This document shows, one piece after another, positions 26,425-33,735 of a stretch of 44,396 nt of DNA (within the stretch, counting starts at the first letter, position 1; every line of letters begins with the position of its first letter). The DNA comes from an uncultured Gammaproteobacteria bacterium (GTDB lineage Bacteria > Pseudomonadota > Gammaproteobacteria > Pseudomonadales > Azotimanducaceae). The stretch is taken from positions 1 through 44,396 of the forward strand of contig CAJXBG010000017.1 in assembly GCA_913050215.1 (NCBI GenBank), in the 5' to 3' direction. Made by a program: the position numbers and the translations under genes. The notes under the pieces were generated by a model. That model was not told the DNA's origin and did not search any database. It saw nothing but the letters and a program-made list of their open reading frames with translations.

Positions 26425-26799
26425 CTATGGCGCTTCACTGCTAACAAAGTTCATGGAAACAGAGTTAACGCAGTGTCGCGTGTTCTTAAGGGTCAGGCCT
26501 TCACCCTGAAAAACATGGCCTAGGTGTCCATCACAGTTAGCACAAAGTATTTCGACCCGCATACCATCCGCATCAGTGGAGCGTCTTACTGCGCCAGCTA
26601 TCTCATCATCGAAGCTGGGCCAGCCGCAATGCGACTGAAACTTATCTTGTGACCGGTACAGCGGGGCTTCACATTGCTTGCAAACGTAGATGCCGCCCTC
26701 AAAAAAATTGTCGTATTTCCCTGAAAAAGGCGCTTCTGTACCCTTGTTGATAATGATGTAAGTTTCTTCAGGGGAAAGCGCGTTGTATTCATTTGTCAT
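26425..26799 (-). CDS. msrB: Peptide-methionine (R)-S-oxide reductase MsrB
   Basis: 124 residues, close to the usual length of a stand-alone MsrB. It has [14 protein letters not shown] and [15 protein letters not shown], giving the four zinc cysteines Cys40, Cys43, Cys86 and Cys89, the substrate motif HCGWPSF, and the catalytic Cys110 in [11 protein letters not shown]. The enzyme reduces methionine-R-sulfoxide in proteins using thioredoxin, a repair function after oxidative damage. The absence of a signal peptide places it in the cytoplasm. AAAGG lies upstream of ATG 26799. It is divergent from the LLM oxidoreductase gene. Confidence 0.95.
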   Translation of the reverse strand: MTNEYNALSPEETYIIINKGTEAPFSGKYDNFFEGGIYVCKQCEAPLYRSQDKFQSHCGWPSFDDEIAGAVRRSTDADGMRVEILCANCDGHLGHVFQGEGLTLKNTRHCVNSVSMNFVSSEAP

Positions 26800-26912
26800 A
26801 GGGTAACCTTTGATATTCTAAACGGTTGAAAAATGTATGATTTCACGGAATCTAATGATGACATAGCCCGATGATCTGCGTAACCGGTGATCGAAATAAA
26901 ACGAGTTTTGAT

Positions 26913-26962
26913 TGTACACATCTGTTTTTTTAGAGGAACTCGACAATCCTTATTTGTGTACA
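26913..26962. promoter_or_regulatory. Perfect inverted repeat TGTACACA / TGTGTACA
   Basis: TGTACACA (26913-26920) and TGTGTACA (26955-26962) are perfect 8-base inverted arms separated by 34 bases, in the 235-base region between msrB and the LLM oxidoreductase gene. Each arm contains the self-complementary TGTACA. They could be two binding sites for one regulator. Confidence 0.4.
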
Positions 26963-27034
26963 TGGCAAGTGTTTGTTCCGTGACGATGACTTATGTATGG
27001 TGCAGGAAAACAAAGTTTAAATGAGAGGTTTGAA

Positions 27035-27946
27035 ATGAAAATCGGTATTAATGGTACTGGGCTTGTCCAGCGAGCCTCAATAGACGCGATTGAGAAACAT
27101 GCCCAGCAAGCGGCGGACCACGGCTTTACCAGCTATTGGTTGGCGGAACATCCGACCGGTGGACTCGATGCGATGACTGTATTGACGGTCGTCGGTTCCA
27201 AAGTTAAGGACATTGAGCTTGGCACAGCCATTATTCCTACTTTCCCGCGTCATCCCATGGTCTTGGCGGGACAGGTACACACGTTGCAGGCGGCGATTGG
27301 ATCTCGATTTACCTTAGGTATCGGTTTGTCCCATGAGGTGATGATGGCTGATTTGGGTATCCCCTTTGATCGCCCCATCCGGCATCTGAAAGAGTACTTG
27401 TCGGTGCTTGTGCCGTTGATCAATGAAGGCAAAGTTTCCTTTAAGGGAGAAATGATTTCCTGTGACGCGACGACTTTCTTCAAGCCTGAGCAATCATGTC
27501 CTATCGTTGTTGCAGCACTGGGACCGCAGGCGCTTGCAGTGACTGGCAGATTAGCTGATGGCACCTCCCTTGCCTGGGTGGGTCCAAAAACGATCAGGGA
27601 GCACATAAAACCGAGACTGAGTGAGGCGGCCGCGGCTGCGGGTAAACCTGCACCCCGAATTATTGCGACCTTACCTGTTTGTGTGACGGAAGACGAGGCA
27701 GGCATTCGCGCAAGAATTTCGAAAAATCTCAAAATGTATGGTCAGCTGCCTTCATACAAGGCAATGTTCGATCGCGAAGGGGTTGAGGAGCCAGGAGATC
27801 TTGCGCTTGTCGGTACTGAAATTCAGGTGCAGGAAATGATCGAAGGTCTGAAGGAGGCAGGTGTGACTGACTTTGCCGCATCAGAATTTGTGACCAATAG
27901 CGAAGAGGCAGATGCAACCAGAACATTGCTTCGTTCTTTTTGTTAA
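27035..27946 (+). CDS. LLM-class oxidoreductase, F420-dependent type (TIGR03564-like)
   Basis: 303 residues from ATG 27035 (GAGAGG 5-6 bases upstream); the frame extends to 26993 without support. The sequence is a luciferase-like TIM barrel: MKIGINGTGL, YWLAEHPTGGLDAMTVL, IELGTAIIPTFPRHPMVLAGQ and SRFTLGIGLSHEVMMADLGIPFDRPIRHLKEYLSVL. That last run is characteristic of the mycobacterial-type F420-dependent group rather than FMN-dependent monooxygenases. Members perform hydride transfer between F420 and an unidentified alcohol, ketone or enone. It is convergent with a TIGR03084-like gene and near a Ddn-like gene, both of actinobacterial F420/thiol association. Whether this host makes F420 cannot be seen here. 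Confidence 0.85.
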   Translation: MKIGINGTGLVQRASIDAIEKHAQQAADHGFTSYWLAEHPTGGLDAMTVLTVVGSKVKDIELGTAIIPTFPRHPMVLAGQVHTLQAAIGSRFTLGIGLSHEVMMADLGIPFDRPIRHLKEYLSVLVPLINEGKVSFKGEMISCDATTFFKPEQSCPIVVAALGPQALAVTGRLADGTSLAWVGPKTIREHIKPRLSEAAAAAGKPAPRIIATLPVCVTEDEAGIRARISKNLKMYGQLPSYKAMFDREGVEEPGDLALVGTEIQVQEMIEGLKEAGVTDFAASEFVTNSEEADATRTLLRSFC

Positions 27947-27959
27947 AGGAGCCCAGCGC

Positions 27960-28742
27960 CTATCGGGTTGCTGATCGGGTTGCTGATCGGGTCCCCGGTG
28001 CCGGTGGGTTTTCCGGGGGACCAGCGAAACACTGAGCGATGGACATCCACAGTATCGCTGGTTCGCCAACGACTCTGAGATTCACATCGGCAATATTTCT
28101 ACCCTGAGTCACCACGTGGCAGAAGTCCACCGCATCACCCTTAACGAAGTTGTCAGTGGAGGGGTCATTGAATGCCCAAATCTCGCCGGAAGGTGCAACA
28201 AGTTCGACATAAGGTGCCGGACCTGGTGGCTCCATCTTTCTGTTTGCAAATGTCCAGCCGTAGGTTCGTGCCCCGATGACAGCGATGTTTTTTAATCGTT
28301 CGGTGTTGTTTCGTTGTATCTTTTTTAGATCATAAACATCCTGACCGTGGGCCCAAGTTTCCATTTGTCTTGCTGTCGTGAACATCATCACGCCCATATC
28401 GGGACCAAACCATGCGAGACGACGTTTGGGGTCACTGTTACCTAGCAGTTCACACATTTCCTGAAAGTAGGACCACCAGTCCTGTAGCAACTCTGAACCT
28501 GTTCGACTTGGGTTCATCATCGAGCCGAGTAGCTTGCGATCTTTGACTGAAGCTTGAAACTCCTCTCTACTTTTCAGAGAAAGCACTGCCATTTTGTCTG
28601 ACCCGTGCAGGTGCTGAACCACCTGATTGATCGTCCAGTCTTTGAAAGGTGTCGGTGTCTGCCAGTCTACATCCGATAGGGTGTCCAGTAGTGCCTTGAA
28701 TTCGGTACCTTCTTCCAATAAATCTTTTGCCTGTCTCAGCAT
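27960..28742 (-). CDS. TIGR03084-like protein (DinB/mycothiol-isomerase-like N-terminal domain)
   Basis: 260 residues; GAAGGAG lies just before ATG 28742 and the start overlaps the upstream gene by 7 bases. The N-terminal half (LLDTLSDVDWQTPTPFKDWTINQVVQHLHGSDK, then TARQMETWAHGQDVYD) has the His-containing four-helix pattern of the mycothiol-dependent maleylpyruvate isomerase/DinB superfamily, where His residues bind a metal. The C-terminal half resembles the domain of TIGR03084 proteins (VELVAPSGEIWAFNDPSTDNFVKGDAVDFCHVVTQGRN). Function is unknown; gammaproteobacteria do not normally make mycothiol. The very end is a small repeat RSAT-RSAT-R caused by a 12-base tandem repeat. Confidence 0.8.
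   Translation of the reverse strand: MLRQAKDLLEEGTEFKALLDTLSDVDWQTPTPFKDWTINQVVQHLHGSDKMAVLSLKSREEFQASVKDRKLLGSMMNPSRTGSELLQDWWSYFQEMCELLGNSDPKRRLAWFGPDMGVMMFTTARQMETWAHGQDVYDLKKIQRNNTERLKNIAVIGARTYGWTFANRKMEPPGPAPYVELVAPSGEIWAFNDPSTDNFVKGDAVDFCHVVTQGRNIADVNLRVVGEPAILWMSIAQCFAGPPENPPAPGTRSATRSATR
27962..27992. repeat. 12-base tandem repeat, about 2.6 copies
   Basis: The unit ATCGGGTTGCTG occurs at 27962-27973 and 27974-27985, followed by a partial ATCGGGT to 27992. It encodes the last residues (RSATRSATR) of the TIGR03084-like protein on the minus strand. Slippage could change the length of the tail without breaking the frame, because the unit is four codons. Confidence 0.9.
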
Positions 28743-29212
28743 GCTGGATCTCCTTCGTTCATTTTCAATAGTACAATAGGCACCTTCCTATCGGTTGTTG
28801 CCTGATAGGTCGCGTATCGGGGTTGCTTCTTGATGAGATGTTGCCACCATCTTAGGTGCTCCTCTCCTTTAAGATCCTGCGCGATCATGCGAAAAGTTTC
28901 ACCACCAATCTGAACATCGACCTCTGCTTCATGCAATAGGTTATGGTACCAAGCGGGATTTGTGCTGGCCCCCGCATTTGACGCTATCAACAGATAGCCC
29001 CTGGGGTGCGTAAAGTAAGGCATAGGCGTTTCGTGGCGTTTTCCGGACTTATGTCCGAGCGTAGTAATGAGCAGTATATCTAGCCCGTCTACTCGTTTTC
29101 CTATCTGTCCACGACTGGCTTTGAAAATAAATTGATGAACTCTCGAGATAACGCGCAGAGCAAGGGGACCCGGTACATAGGAAATGTAACTTGTTTTTAT
29201 TTCTTCCTCCAT
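28736..29212 (-). CDS. Deazaflavin (F420)-dependent nitroreductase-like protein (Ddn family)
   Basis: 158 residues. The split beta-barrel sequence LDILLITTLGHKSGKRHETPMPYF, then GYLLIASNAGASTNPAWYHNLLHEAEVDVQIGGETF, matches the Ddn/DUF385 family. Its best-known member activates the drug pretomanid with F420H2, and others reduce quinones. Start ATG 29212 is 3 bases after the stop of the SDR gene, and the end overlaps the TIGR03084-like gene by 7 bases, so the three form an operon. Ddn proteins are mostly actinobacterial and F420-specific, so its presence here is notable. Loss of F420 specificity is an alternative. Confidence 0.85.
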   Translation of the reverse strand: MEEEIKTSYISYVPGPLALRVISRVHQFIFKASRGQIGKRVDGLDILLITTLGHKSGKRHETPMPYFTHPRGYLLIASNAGASTNPAWYHNLLHEAEVDVQIGGETFRMIAQDLKGEEHLRWWQHLIKKQPRYATYQATTDRKVPIVLLKMNEGDPAC

Positions 29213-29215
29213 AGT

Positions 29216-30241
29216 CTAATTAATCGTTATCACTCCGTGCTCGATAAGGCTCGTTGCGCCGCATATGATCGCTTCTTCGATCGGTCGAGGTTGCCATCCT
29301 AGGTGAAACGCAGGTGCACAATCGTATTCCACAATCTTATCCAGGTCGGGCACAATTGTTGCCAAAACCGGGTTGAACCTTGCTAATGCACGAAAAATAA
29401 AAGATGGGAGTTCATGGCGCGGCAGTTTCCTGCCGAGCAAGGGAATTTCTCTACTCAACAGGGTCGCTATCTCTAGAAGTGACATGTGGCCATGACTGCA
29501 AAGCAGTCTGCTACCAGAATTCGCGCGCTCAAACGCTAGACGATGAAGGATGGCGACATCTCGTACATCGACGATGCCCATCGATAGTTTTGGCAATAGT
29601 GGGTAGCGGCCGCTCATTAAAAGTGCCAATGCTTCCAGAGAAGAACCGTAGTCTGGCTCTAGTGTCGGGCCCAGAACCATGGTCGGGTTAATGGCGATGA
29701 GTTCGATGTCTTTATCGACCGCGAAGTCCCAGGCGGCTCTTTCCGCTAGGGTTTTACTCAGTCCATAGGCGTTGATGTTTGGAAACAAGGGATCCGACCA
29801 GTCTGCTTCAGTCTGAATAATTTTGCCCGCGTGAGGGTTTGCCGAAACTGCGGCAATCGAACTCGTGAGTACGACGCGTTTGATCTTAGCATCGGCGGCG
29901 GCCTTGAGTACGTTAAGCACGCCCTCTCTTGCCGGTATGATGAGTTCATCTGGGTTCTTAGGTTGTTCAATTGGCACCGGCGAGGCGAGATGAAACACGC
30001 CATCACAACCTTCAACAACATTGCCCCAACAATCAGGATCCGTGAGACTTGCTTCAACAAGTTCGAGATTTTCGAGGTATTTAGTATTTGCGCTGAATAG
30101 TTTTTTAAGATCCGTAGCCCGGTTTAGATCACGTATTGTACCTCTGACCTCGTAGCCGTTACTCAAGAGATCAATCACAGTGTGCGCGCCGATAAATCCT
30201 GAGGCGCCTGTAACCAAGATCTTTTTCGTCATTTTGAGCAT
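29216..30241 (-). CDS. Extended SDR: NAD-dependent epimerase/dihydroflavonol-reductase-like
   Basis: About 341 residues from ATG 30241 (ATG 30232 is a second candidate; neither has a strong ribosome site). The Rossmann motif is LVTGASGFIGAHTV, with the active-site Ser127/128 in VVLTSSIAAVS and the YxxxK pair Tyr159/Lys163 in NAYGLSKTLAE. The family includes dihydroflavonol reductases and 3-beta-hydroxysteroid-type dehydrogenases that reduce or oxidise a carbonyl with NAD(P)H. It leads the operon with the Ddn-like and TIGR03084-like genes. A 25-base near-palindrome lies in the divergent promoter to the aldo/keto reductase. Confidence 0.88.
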   Translation of the reverse strand: MLKMTKKILVTGASGFIGAHTVIDLLSNGYEVRGTIRDLNRATDLKKLFSANTKYLENLELVEASLTDPDCWGNVVEGCDGVFHLASPVPIEQPKNPDELIIPAREGVLNVLKAAADAKIKRVVLTSSIAAVSANPHAGKIIQTEADWSDPLFPNINAYGLSKTLAERAAWDFAVDKDIELIAINPTMVLGPTLEPDYGSSLEALALLMSGRYPLLPKLSMGIVDVRDVAILHRLAFERANSGSRLLCSHGHMSLLEIATLLSREIPLLGRKLPRHELPSFIFRALARFNPVLATIVPDLDKIVEYDCAPAFHLGWQPRPIEEAIICGATSLIEHGVITIN

Positions 30242-30272
30242 CACTGATTTTAATGGGTAGATTGTACGTGAT

Positions 30273-30297
30273 TAAACAGACACTTTGTGTTTGTTTA
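30273..30297. promoter_or_regulatory. 25-base near-perfect palindrome between divergent SDR and AKR genes
   Basis: Left arm TAAACAGACAC (30273-30283), spacer TTT, right arm GTGTTTGTTTA (30287-30297); ten of eleven positions match and the other is a G/T pair. It is positioned to control the SDR-Ddn-TIGR03084 operon on one side and the aldo/keto reductase on the other. The size fits a TetR- or similar-type operator. An RNA hairpin is the alternative. Confidence 0.55.
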
Positions 30298-30356
30298 TCT
30301 GCTATTCTCGCCAAAAACAAACAATCCAATTCATGGAAGAAATCAGGACATTGAAG

Positions 30357-31334
30357 ATGCAGCAAAACGCTTTGGGATCGGTAAATAACGTCAGCCGTTT
30401 ATGTTTGGGAGGTGGAGGCATCGGTCAGGTCTGGGGGAAAACCTCTAGAGACGAAGCGATAAAAACCGTGCAGGCCTCTTACGAAGCTGGCATTAATTTT
30501 TTTGATATGGCGCCAATGTACGGCAATGGAGAAGCCGAATCAGTGATGGGGTTTGCTTTCGAGGATGGATATCCTGCGGACATCAAGCTGACAACGAAAT
30601 GTCTAGTTGGTGGAGTTGAAGGTAAAACGATCGAGCAGAAACTTCGATCTTCGCTCGATGAAAGCTGTCAACGCATGAAGCGGGAGTACGTGGATGTATT
30701 CATTTTGCACGGTTACGTGATCCCTGATGGTTGGGATGAAAGCCTAAGACCGAACGCGCAGCCCCATATAGCGGTCGAATGGTCGAATTATGAACAATAT
30801 GTGGTGAGTACATTTGAGGCACTGAAAGCGGAGGGTCGAATTGGTGCATGGGGCGTAACAGCGGCGAGTGTCCAGGAAGCCAATCGGCAAGTTCTCAAGG
30901 CAGATCGCAAGCCCGATGTAGTCCAGTGTATTGCAAACCTGCTTGACTCTCCGGGTGGTATGGCGATTTGTCGTGAGAAACCTGACCCGAGAGAAATTAT
31001 TTCACTCGCGGCGAAAGAGAATGTTGGTGTGATGGGAATTCGAGCAGTTGCGGCGGGGGCTTTGACGGAAAATATTGACCGTGATGTGAAGCCCGGGTCG
31101 AGGGAAGCGCTGGATTTCGAAAAGGCTGCTGATTTCCGAAGACTTGCTGCTAAATCAGGCGTATCCTCCGCCTTTCTCGCCCATCGGTACGCATTGTCCA
31201 TGATCGATGTAGACACCGTTGTACTGGGCGTCAAGGACAGGGTTGAGCTAAAGGAATGCCTTGAGGCAGAGGCGGCCGGCCCGCTGGACCAGAGTATGAT
31301 GAATGAAATAGCAGATTGCTGCTCTGGCGACTAG
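30357..31334 (+). CDS. Aldo/keto reductase
   Basis: About 325 residues from ATG 30357, chosen because AGGA lies 8 bases upstream; ATG 30333 is in frame but lacks a ribosome site. The TIM barrel has the AKR catalytic tetrad Asp50 (FDMAPMYGNG), Tyr55, Lys81 (LTTKC) and His118 (FILHGYV). The family reduces aldehydes or ketones with NAD(P)H. Several residues differ from common AKRs, such as a long loop after the His, so it belongs to a less characterised branch. It is divergent from the SDR operon across the palindrome and 40 bases before the DUF1456 gene. Confidence 0.88.
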   Translation: MQQNALGSVNNVSRLCLGGGGIGQVWGKTSRDEAIKTVQASYEAGINFFDMAPMYGNGEAESVMGFAFEDGYPADIKLTTKCLVGGVEGKTIEQKLRSSLDESCQRMKREYVDVFILHGYVIPDGWDESLRPNAQPHIAVEWSNYEQYVVSTFEALKAEGRIGAWGVTAASVQEANRQVLKADRKPDVVQCIANLLDSPGGMAICREKPDPREIISLAAKENVGVMGIRAVAAGALTENIDRDVKPGSREALDFEKAADFRRLAAKSGVSSAFLAHRYALSMIDVDTVVLGVKDRVELKECLEAEAAGPLDQSMMNEIADCCSGD

Positions 31335-31374
31335 TGTCCGGGAAAAAGTATGTGGACTTTGTGATCGAGGAAAT

Positions 31375-31902
31375 ATGACAAATAACGATATTTTGCGTCA
31401 ACTTCGCTTTGTGTTCGACTTCAAAGACCATGCGATGGTGAAGCTGTTTGCGATGGGTGGTCTTGAGGTGACAATTGATGCGGTTAGTTGCTGGCTGAAA
31501 AAGGAAGACCACGATAGCTTTGTTGCACTTGAAGACTCCGGCATGGCGAGTTTTCTAAATGGATTGATCGTCGAAAGAAGAGGTAAAAGAGAAGGCGCAG
31601 AACCAGAGATCGAGCAGCGGCTGAATAATAATATTATTTTAAAGAAGCTAAAGATTGCTCTCGATATGAAGGCTGAGGACGTGATCGCGACGCTCGAACA
31701 AGCAAATTTGCGAATTGGTAAGTCTGAGTTAAGCGCATTTTTCCGTAAGCCAAAACATAAACACTATCGTGCCTGTAAAGATCAGATTCTTCGAAATTTC
31801 ATTCACGGGATTCAAATGCAGTATCGACCTGATGTTGGTGAGGATGCCGAACAGTCGAACAAGCACAATACGTCAGAAGAGAAAAGTTCACTTTGGAAGT
31901 GA
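31375..31902 (+). CDS. yehS: DUF1456 protein (YehS)
   Basis: 175 residues with two tandem DUF1456 repeats: residues 1-70 (TNNDILRQLRFVFDFKDHAMVKLFAMGG) and about 85-150 (NNIILKKLKIALDMKAEDVIATLEQA with FFRKPKHKHYRACKDQILRNFI). This is the YehS layout; the molecular function is unknown. The start follows GAGGAA about 2 bases upstream of the ATG (a close site). The gene overlaps the next, an S4-domain gene, by ten bases. The tail after residue 155 is polar and variable. Confidence 0.9.
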   Translation: MTNNDILRQLRFVFDFKDHAMVKLFAMGGLEVTIDAVSCWLKKEDHDSFVALEDSGMASFLNGLIVERRGKREGAEPEIEQRLNNNIILKKLKIALDMKAEDVIATLEQANLRIGKSELSAFFRKPKHKHYRACKDQILRNFIHGIQMQYRPDVGEDAEQSNKHNTSEEKSSLWK

Positions 31903-32111
31903 TTGAGGTTGTCATCAACCGGGAACCTGTCGAGCTCTACAAGGTACTGAAGTTTGAAGGCCTTGTCGGTAGCGGTGGAGAAGCAAAGCTTGTCGTTGAT
32001 AATGGTCTGGTTCGCTTAAACGGCGAGGTTGAAACGCGAAAAAGAAAAAAGGTCGTTTCCGGAGATGTCATTGAGTTTGCTCAGACCAGGATGAAGCTGG
32101 TCCTAGCCTAG
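31893..32111 (+). CDS. Small S4-domain RNA-binding protein (YbcJ-like)
   Basis: 72 residues from a TTG start inside the end of the YehS gene (a GTG at 31899 is also possible). The sequence FLVGSGGEAKLVVDNGLVRLNGEVETRKRKKVVSGDVIEFA is written here only in part: the core GEAKLVVDNGLVRLNG and ETRKRKKV match the S4 fold of YbcJ/YaaA-type proteins, which bind structured RNA and are linked to ribosome function. Length is typical. The ten-base overlap and same strand argue for coupled translation with yehS. The end is 4 bases from the convergent PhyH gene end. Confidence 0.85.
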   Translation: MEVIEVVINREPVELYKVLKFEGLVGSGGEAKLVVDNGLVRLNGEVETRKRKKVVSGDVIEFAQTRMKLVLA

Positions 32112-33154
32112 TCTCCCTGGTGCAGGGCATAGGGTGTGATATCAAATCCAAACATGCCGTACCTTGCCTCGACAGCTTGTAGCGTTTCTTCGCACCAGTA
32201 GGGTGATCCAGGTTGCGGGAACCCCAAAACGGCTCGTTGATTCAAGCTTGCTCCGGCGATTAGTCGTTCAAGAAATTTGTTATCCCTGTATGCTTGCCAA
32301 GCCCAGCCGATGTGGAGCGTACTTATCCACTCTGAGGCTGCTTTCCTGAATGTGATGTTTTGGACAACCCTGCTTTCTCTGTTGGCTAAAGGGGTGCCCC
32401 GGTGCCATGTATCATGTCGATAAAAAAGCACATCGCCCTTTCGGTAATCGGTTCTTACTTCACGTTCATAGAGGGATTGACGCCAGTGCGCGAGTTCCGG
32501 TCGCTGTTCGGCAAAGTAATCCTCAGCAGCGTTTTTGTCATTGATATAACGCAGGTCGCCAATGCCGGGTGAATCGATAATTGGCCATCGATACGCGGGA
32601 TCATCCTTACCTTGCCTGGGGACAACCGCAGTGCCGCCCGCGTGACTCTCCGCATCACTTAGGTAGACAATCATCTCGACTGCTTCTGGGCGGTACCAGG
32701 GCGTTGGGTGAGCGATGGTGTGATTAGGGTAATCGACATGAATGCGCTGGTCTGCATTGTCCTGAATGTTTTTTCTAGTCTCTCTTCCGTATTTTGCCCA
32801 CACGTCAGATTGCGTCAGTCGGGTATCACAAATAGCGACCCCCAACAAATCAGAGACCGCGCGCAATAATGATTCTTGCAAAGTAATCTGATTCAGCGCT
32901 TGAATCTGTGAAGGGAAGTTCATCGCGCCGGTGCTGCCGAAATCTGTAATCGCGGTGGCTTCATCAGAACCCGATTTCGGATAGTGTTTTCTCGCCGCGT
33001 CGGACATAGCATCAATGGCAAGTGGATCGATTAGCCCATTAACGAATACATAACCCTCTTCCTGCCAGCGGGATATCTGCGCAGGACCCAGTCTGTTTTT
33101 CAGGTCTAGGGCCTCTGACATGATTTGCCTGTTTTGAGTGAAATTGTCAGACAT
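32108..33154 (-). CDS. Phytanoyl-CoA dioxygenase (PhyH) family Fe(II)/2-oxoglutarate oxygenase
   Basis: 348 residues from ATG 33154, nine bases after AGGAG; upstream in-frame ATGs are too near or far from that site. Iron ligands are readable as His139 and Asp141 (HVDYPNH) and His251 (TWHRGTPLANRES), with Arg262 for 2-oxoglutarate. This is the jelly-roll fold of PhyH-type enzymes that hydroxylate acyl chains or small molecules. The substrate cannot be assigned. It is convergent with the S4 gene (overlap of 4 bases) and divergent from a small unknown gene across a region with a good promoter. Confidence 0.88.
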   Translation of the reverse strand: MSDNFTQNRQIMSEALDLKNRLGPAQISRWQEEGYVFVNGLIDPLAIDAMSDAARKHYPKSGSDEATAITDFGSTGAMNFPSQIQALNQITLQESLLRAVSDLLGVAICDTRLTQSDVWAKYGRETRKNIQDNADQRIHVDYPNHTIAHPTPWYRPEAVEMIVYLSDAESHAGGTAVVPRQGKDDPAYRWPIIDSPGIGDLRYINDKNAAEDYFAEQRPELAHWRQSLYEREVRTDYRKGDVLFYRHDTWHRGTPLANRESRVVQNITFRKAASEWISTLHIGWAWQAYRDNKFLERLIAGASLNQRAVLGFPQPGSPYWCEETLQAVEARYGMFGFDITPYALHQGD

Positions 33155-33242
33155 ATTGTTCATCTCCTGAAAACGGTTGGGCATGAATTTCGCTCAGGTC
33201 ATAATTCTTACCGATGGAAAGGGTTAACTCAAGAAGCAACTT

Positions 33243-33270
33243 TTGATGCGGTGCCTTATGCCACTATAAT
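33243..33270 (+). promoter_or_regulatory. Strong candidate sigma-70 promoter of the small unknown gene
   Basis: TTGATG (33243-33248), 16-base spacer and consensus TATAAT (33265-33270), 35 bases before ATG 33305. Inverted GTTAACT (33223-33229) and AGTTAAC (33286-33292) flank it. Confidence 0.65.
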
Positions 33271-33304
33271 AACAACTTAGATTCTAGTTAACTGGTACAA
33301 AAAG

Positions 33305-33616
33305 ATGAGTCCTGAAGCGGCCGAAGGCAAACCGATAGCGCTAATTTTATGGCGTAAGAAAGAAAACGGGGAAGACGATTTAGCCGTGTTCAAGGGCGTG
33401 TTGACTCAAGAGGATGGGATATATCACCTCGATCGTGAAGCGGGTTTTGACAGAGTAATTAAAGAGGCGTGGTTGCAACGTATTGACGCTGTCCCTGCTG
33501 AGCTCAAAGAGGTGCTGCTCGACTGTGACTTTCAGCTCTCTCTAAATCTCAGTGAGCTCGACGAAGTGGGTGGTCTTGAGAGTTTCGGTTTCAGTTGGCC
33601 AGTTTCTGCAGCGTAG
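33305..33616 (+). CDS. Small protein of unknown function
   Basis: 103 residues, soluble and acidic, with a likely expressed promoter directly upstream. Visible segments are KPIALILWRKKENGEDD, DLAVFKGVLTQEDGIYHLDREAGFD and a C-terminal LSLNLSELDEVGGLESFGFSW; the pattern of alternating strands looks like a beta-rich single domain. No signal peptide or family is recognised. The ribosome site is weak. It is divergent from the PhyH gene and convergent with lon. Coding quality is supported by the promoter and by absence of a competing frame, but not by homology. Confidence 0.6.
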   Translation: MSPEAAEGKPIALILWRKKENGEDDLAVFKGVLTQEDGIYHLDREAGFDRVIKEAWLQRIDAVPAELKEVLLDCDFQLSLNLSELDEVGGLESFGFSWPVSAA

Positions 33617-33630
33617 ACTGATGCGATTGA

Positions 33631-33677
33631 TCCCCTAAAGCCGATAGCGCAAGCGCGATGACAGTCATTTAAGGGGA
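33631..33677. other. Structured convergent intergenic region
   Basis: TCCCCTAAA (33631-33639) pairs, with a one-base bulge, with TTTAAGGGGA (33668-33677), enclosing a GCG-CAAG-CGC mini-hairpin. There is no T-tract. Possibly a terminator between the small gene and lon. Confidence 0.3.
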
Positions 33678-33735
33678 GTCATCATCTGACTACCATAGGC
33701 AATGGTGCACTCCGTTGTGTTTGTTCTCAAATAGC

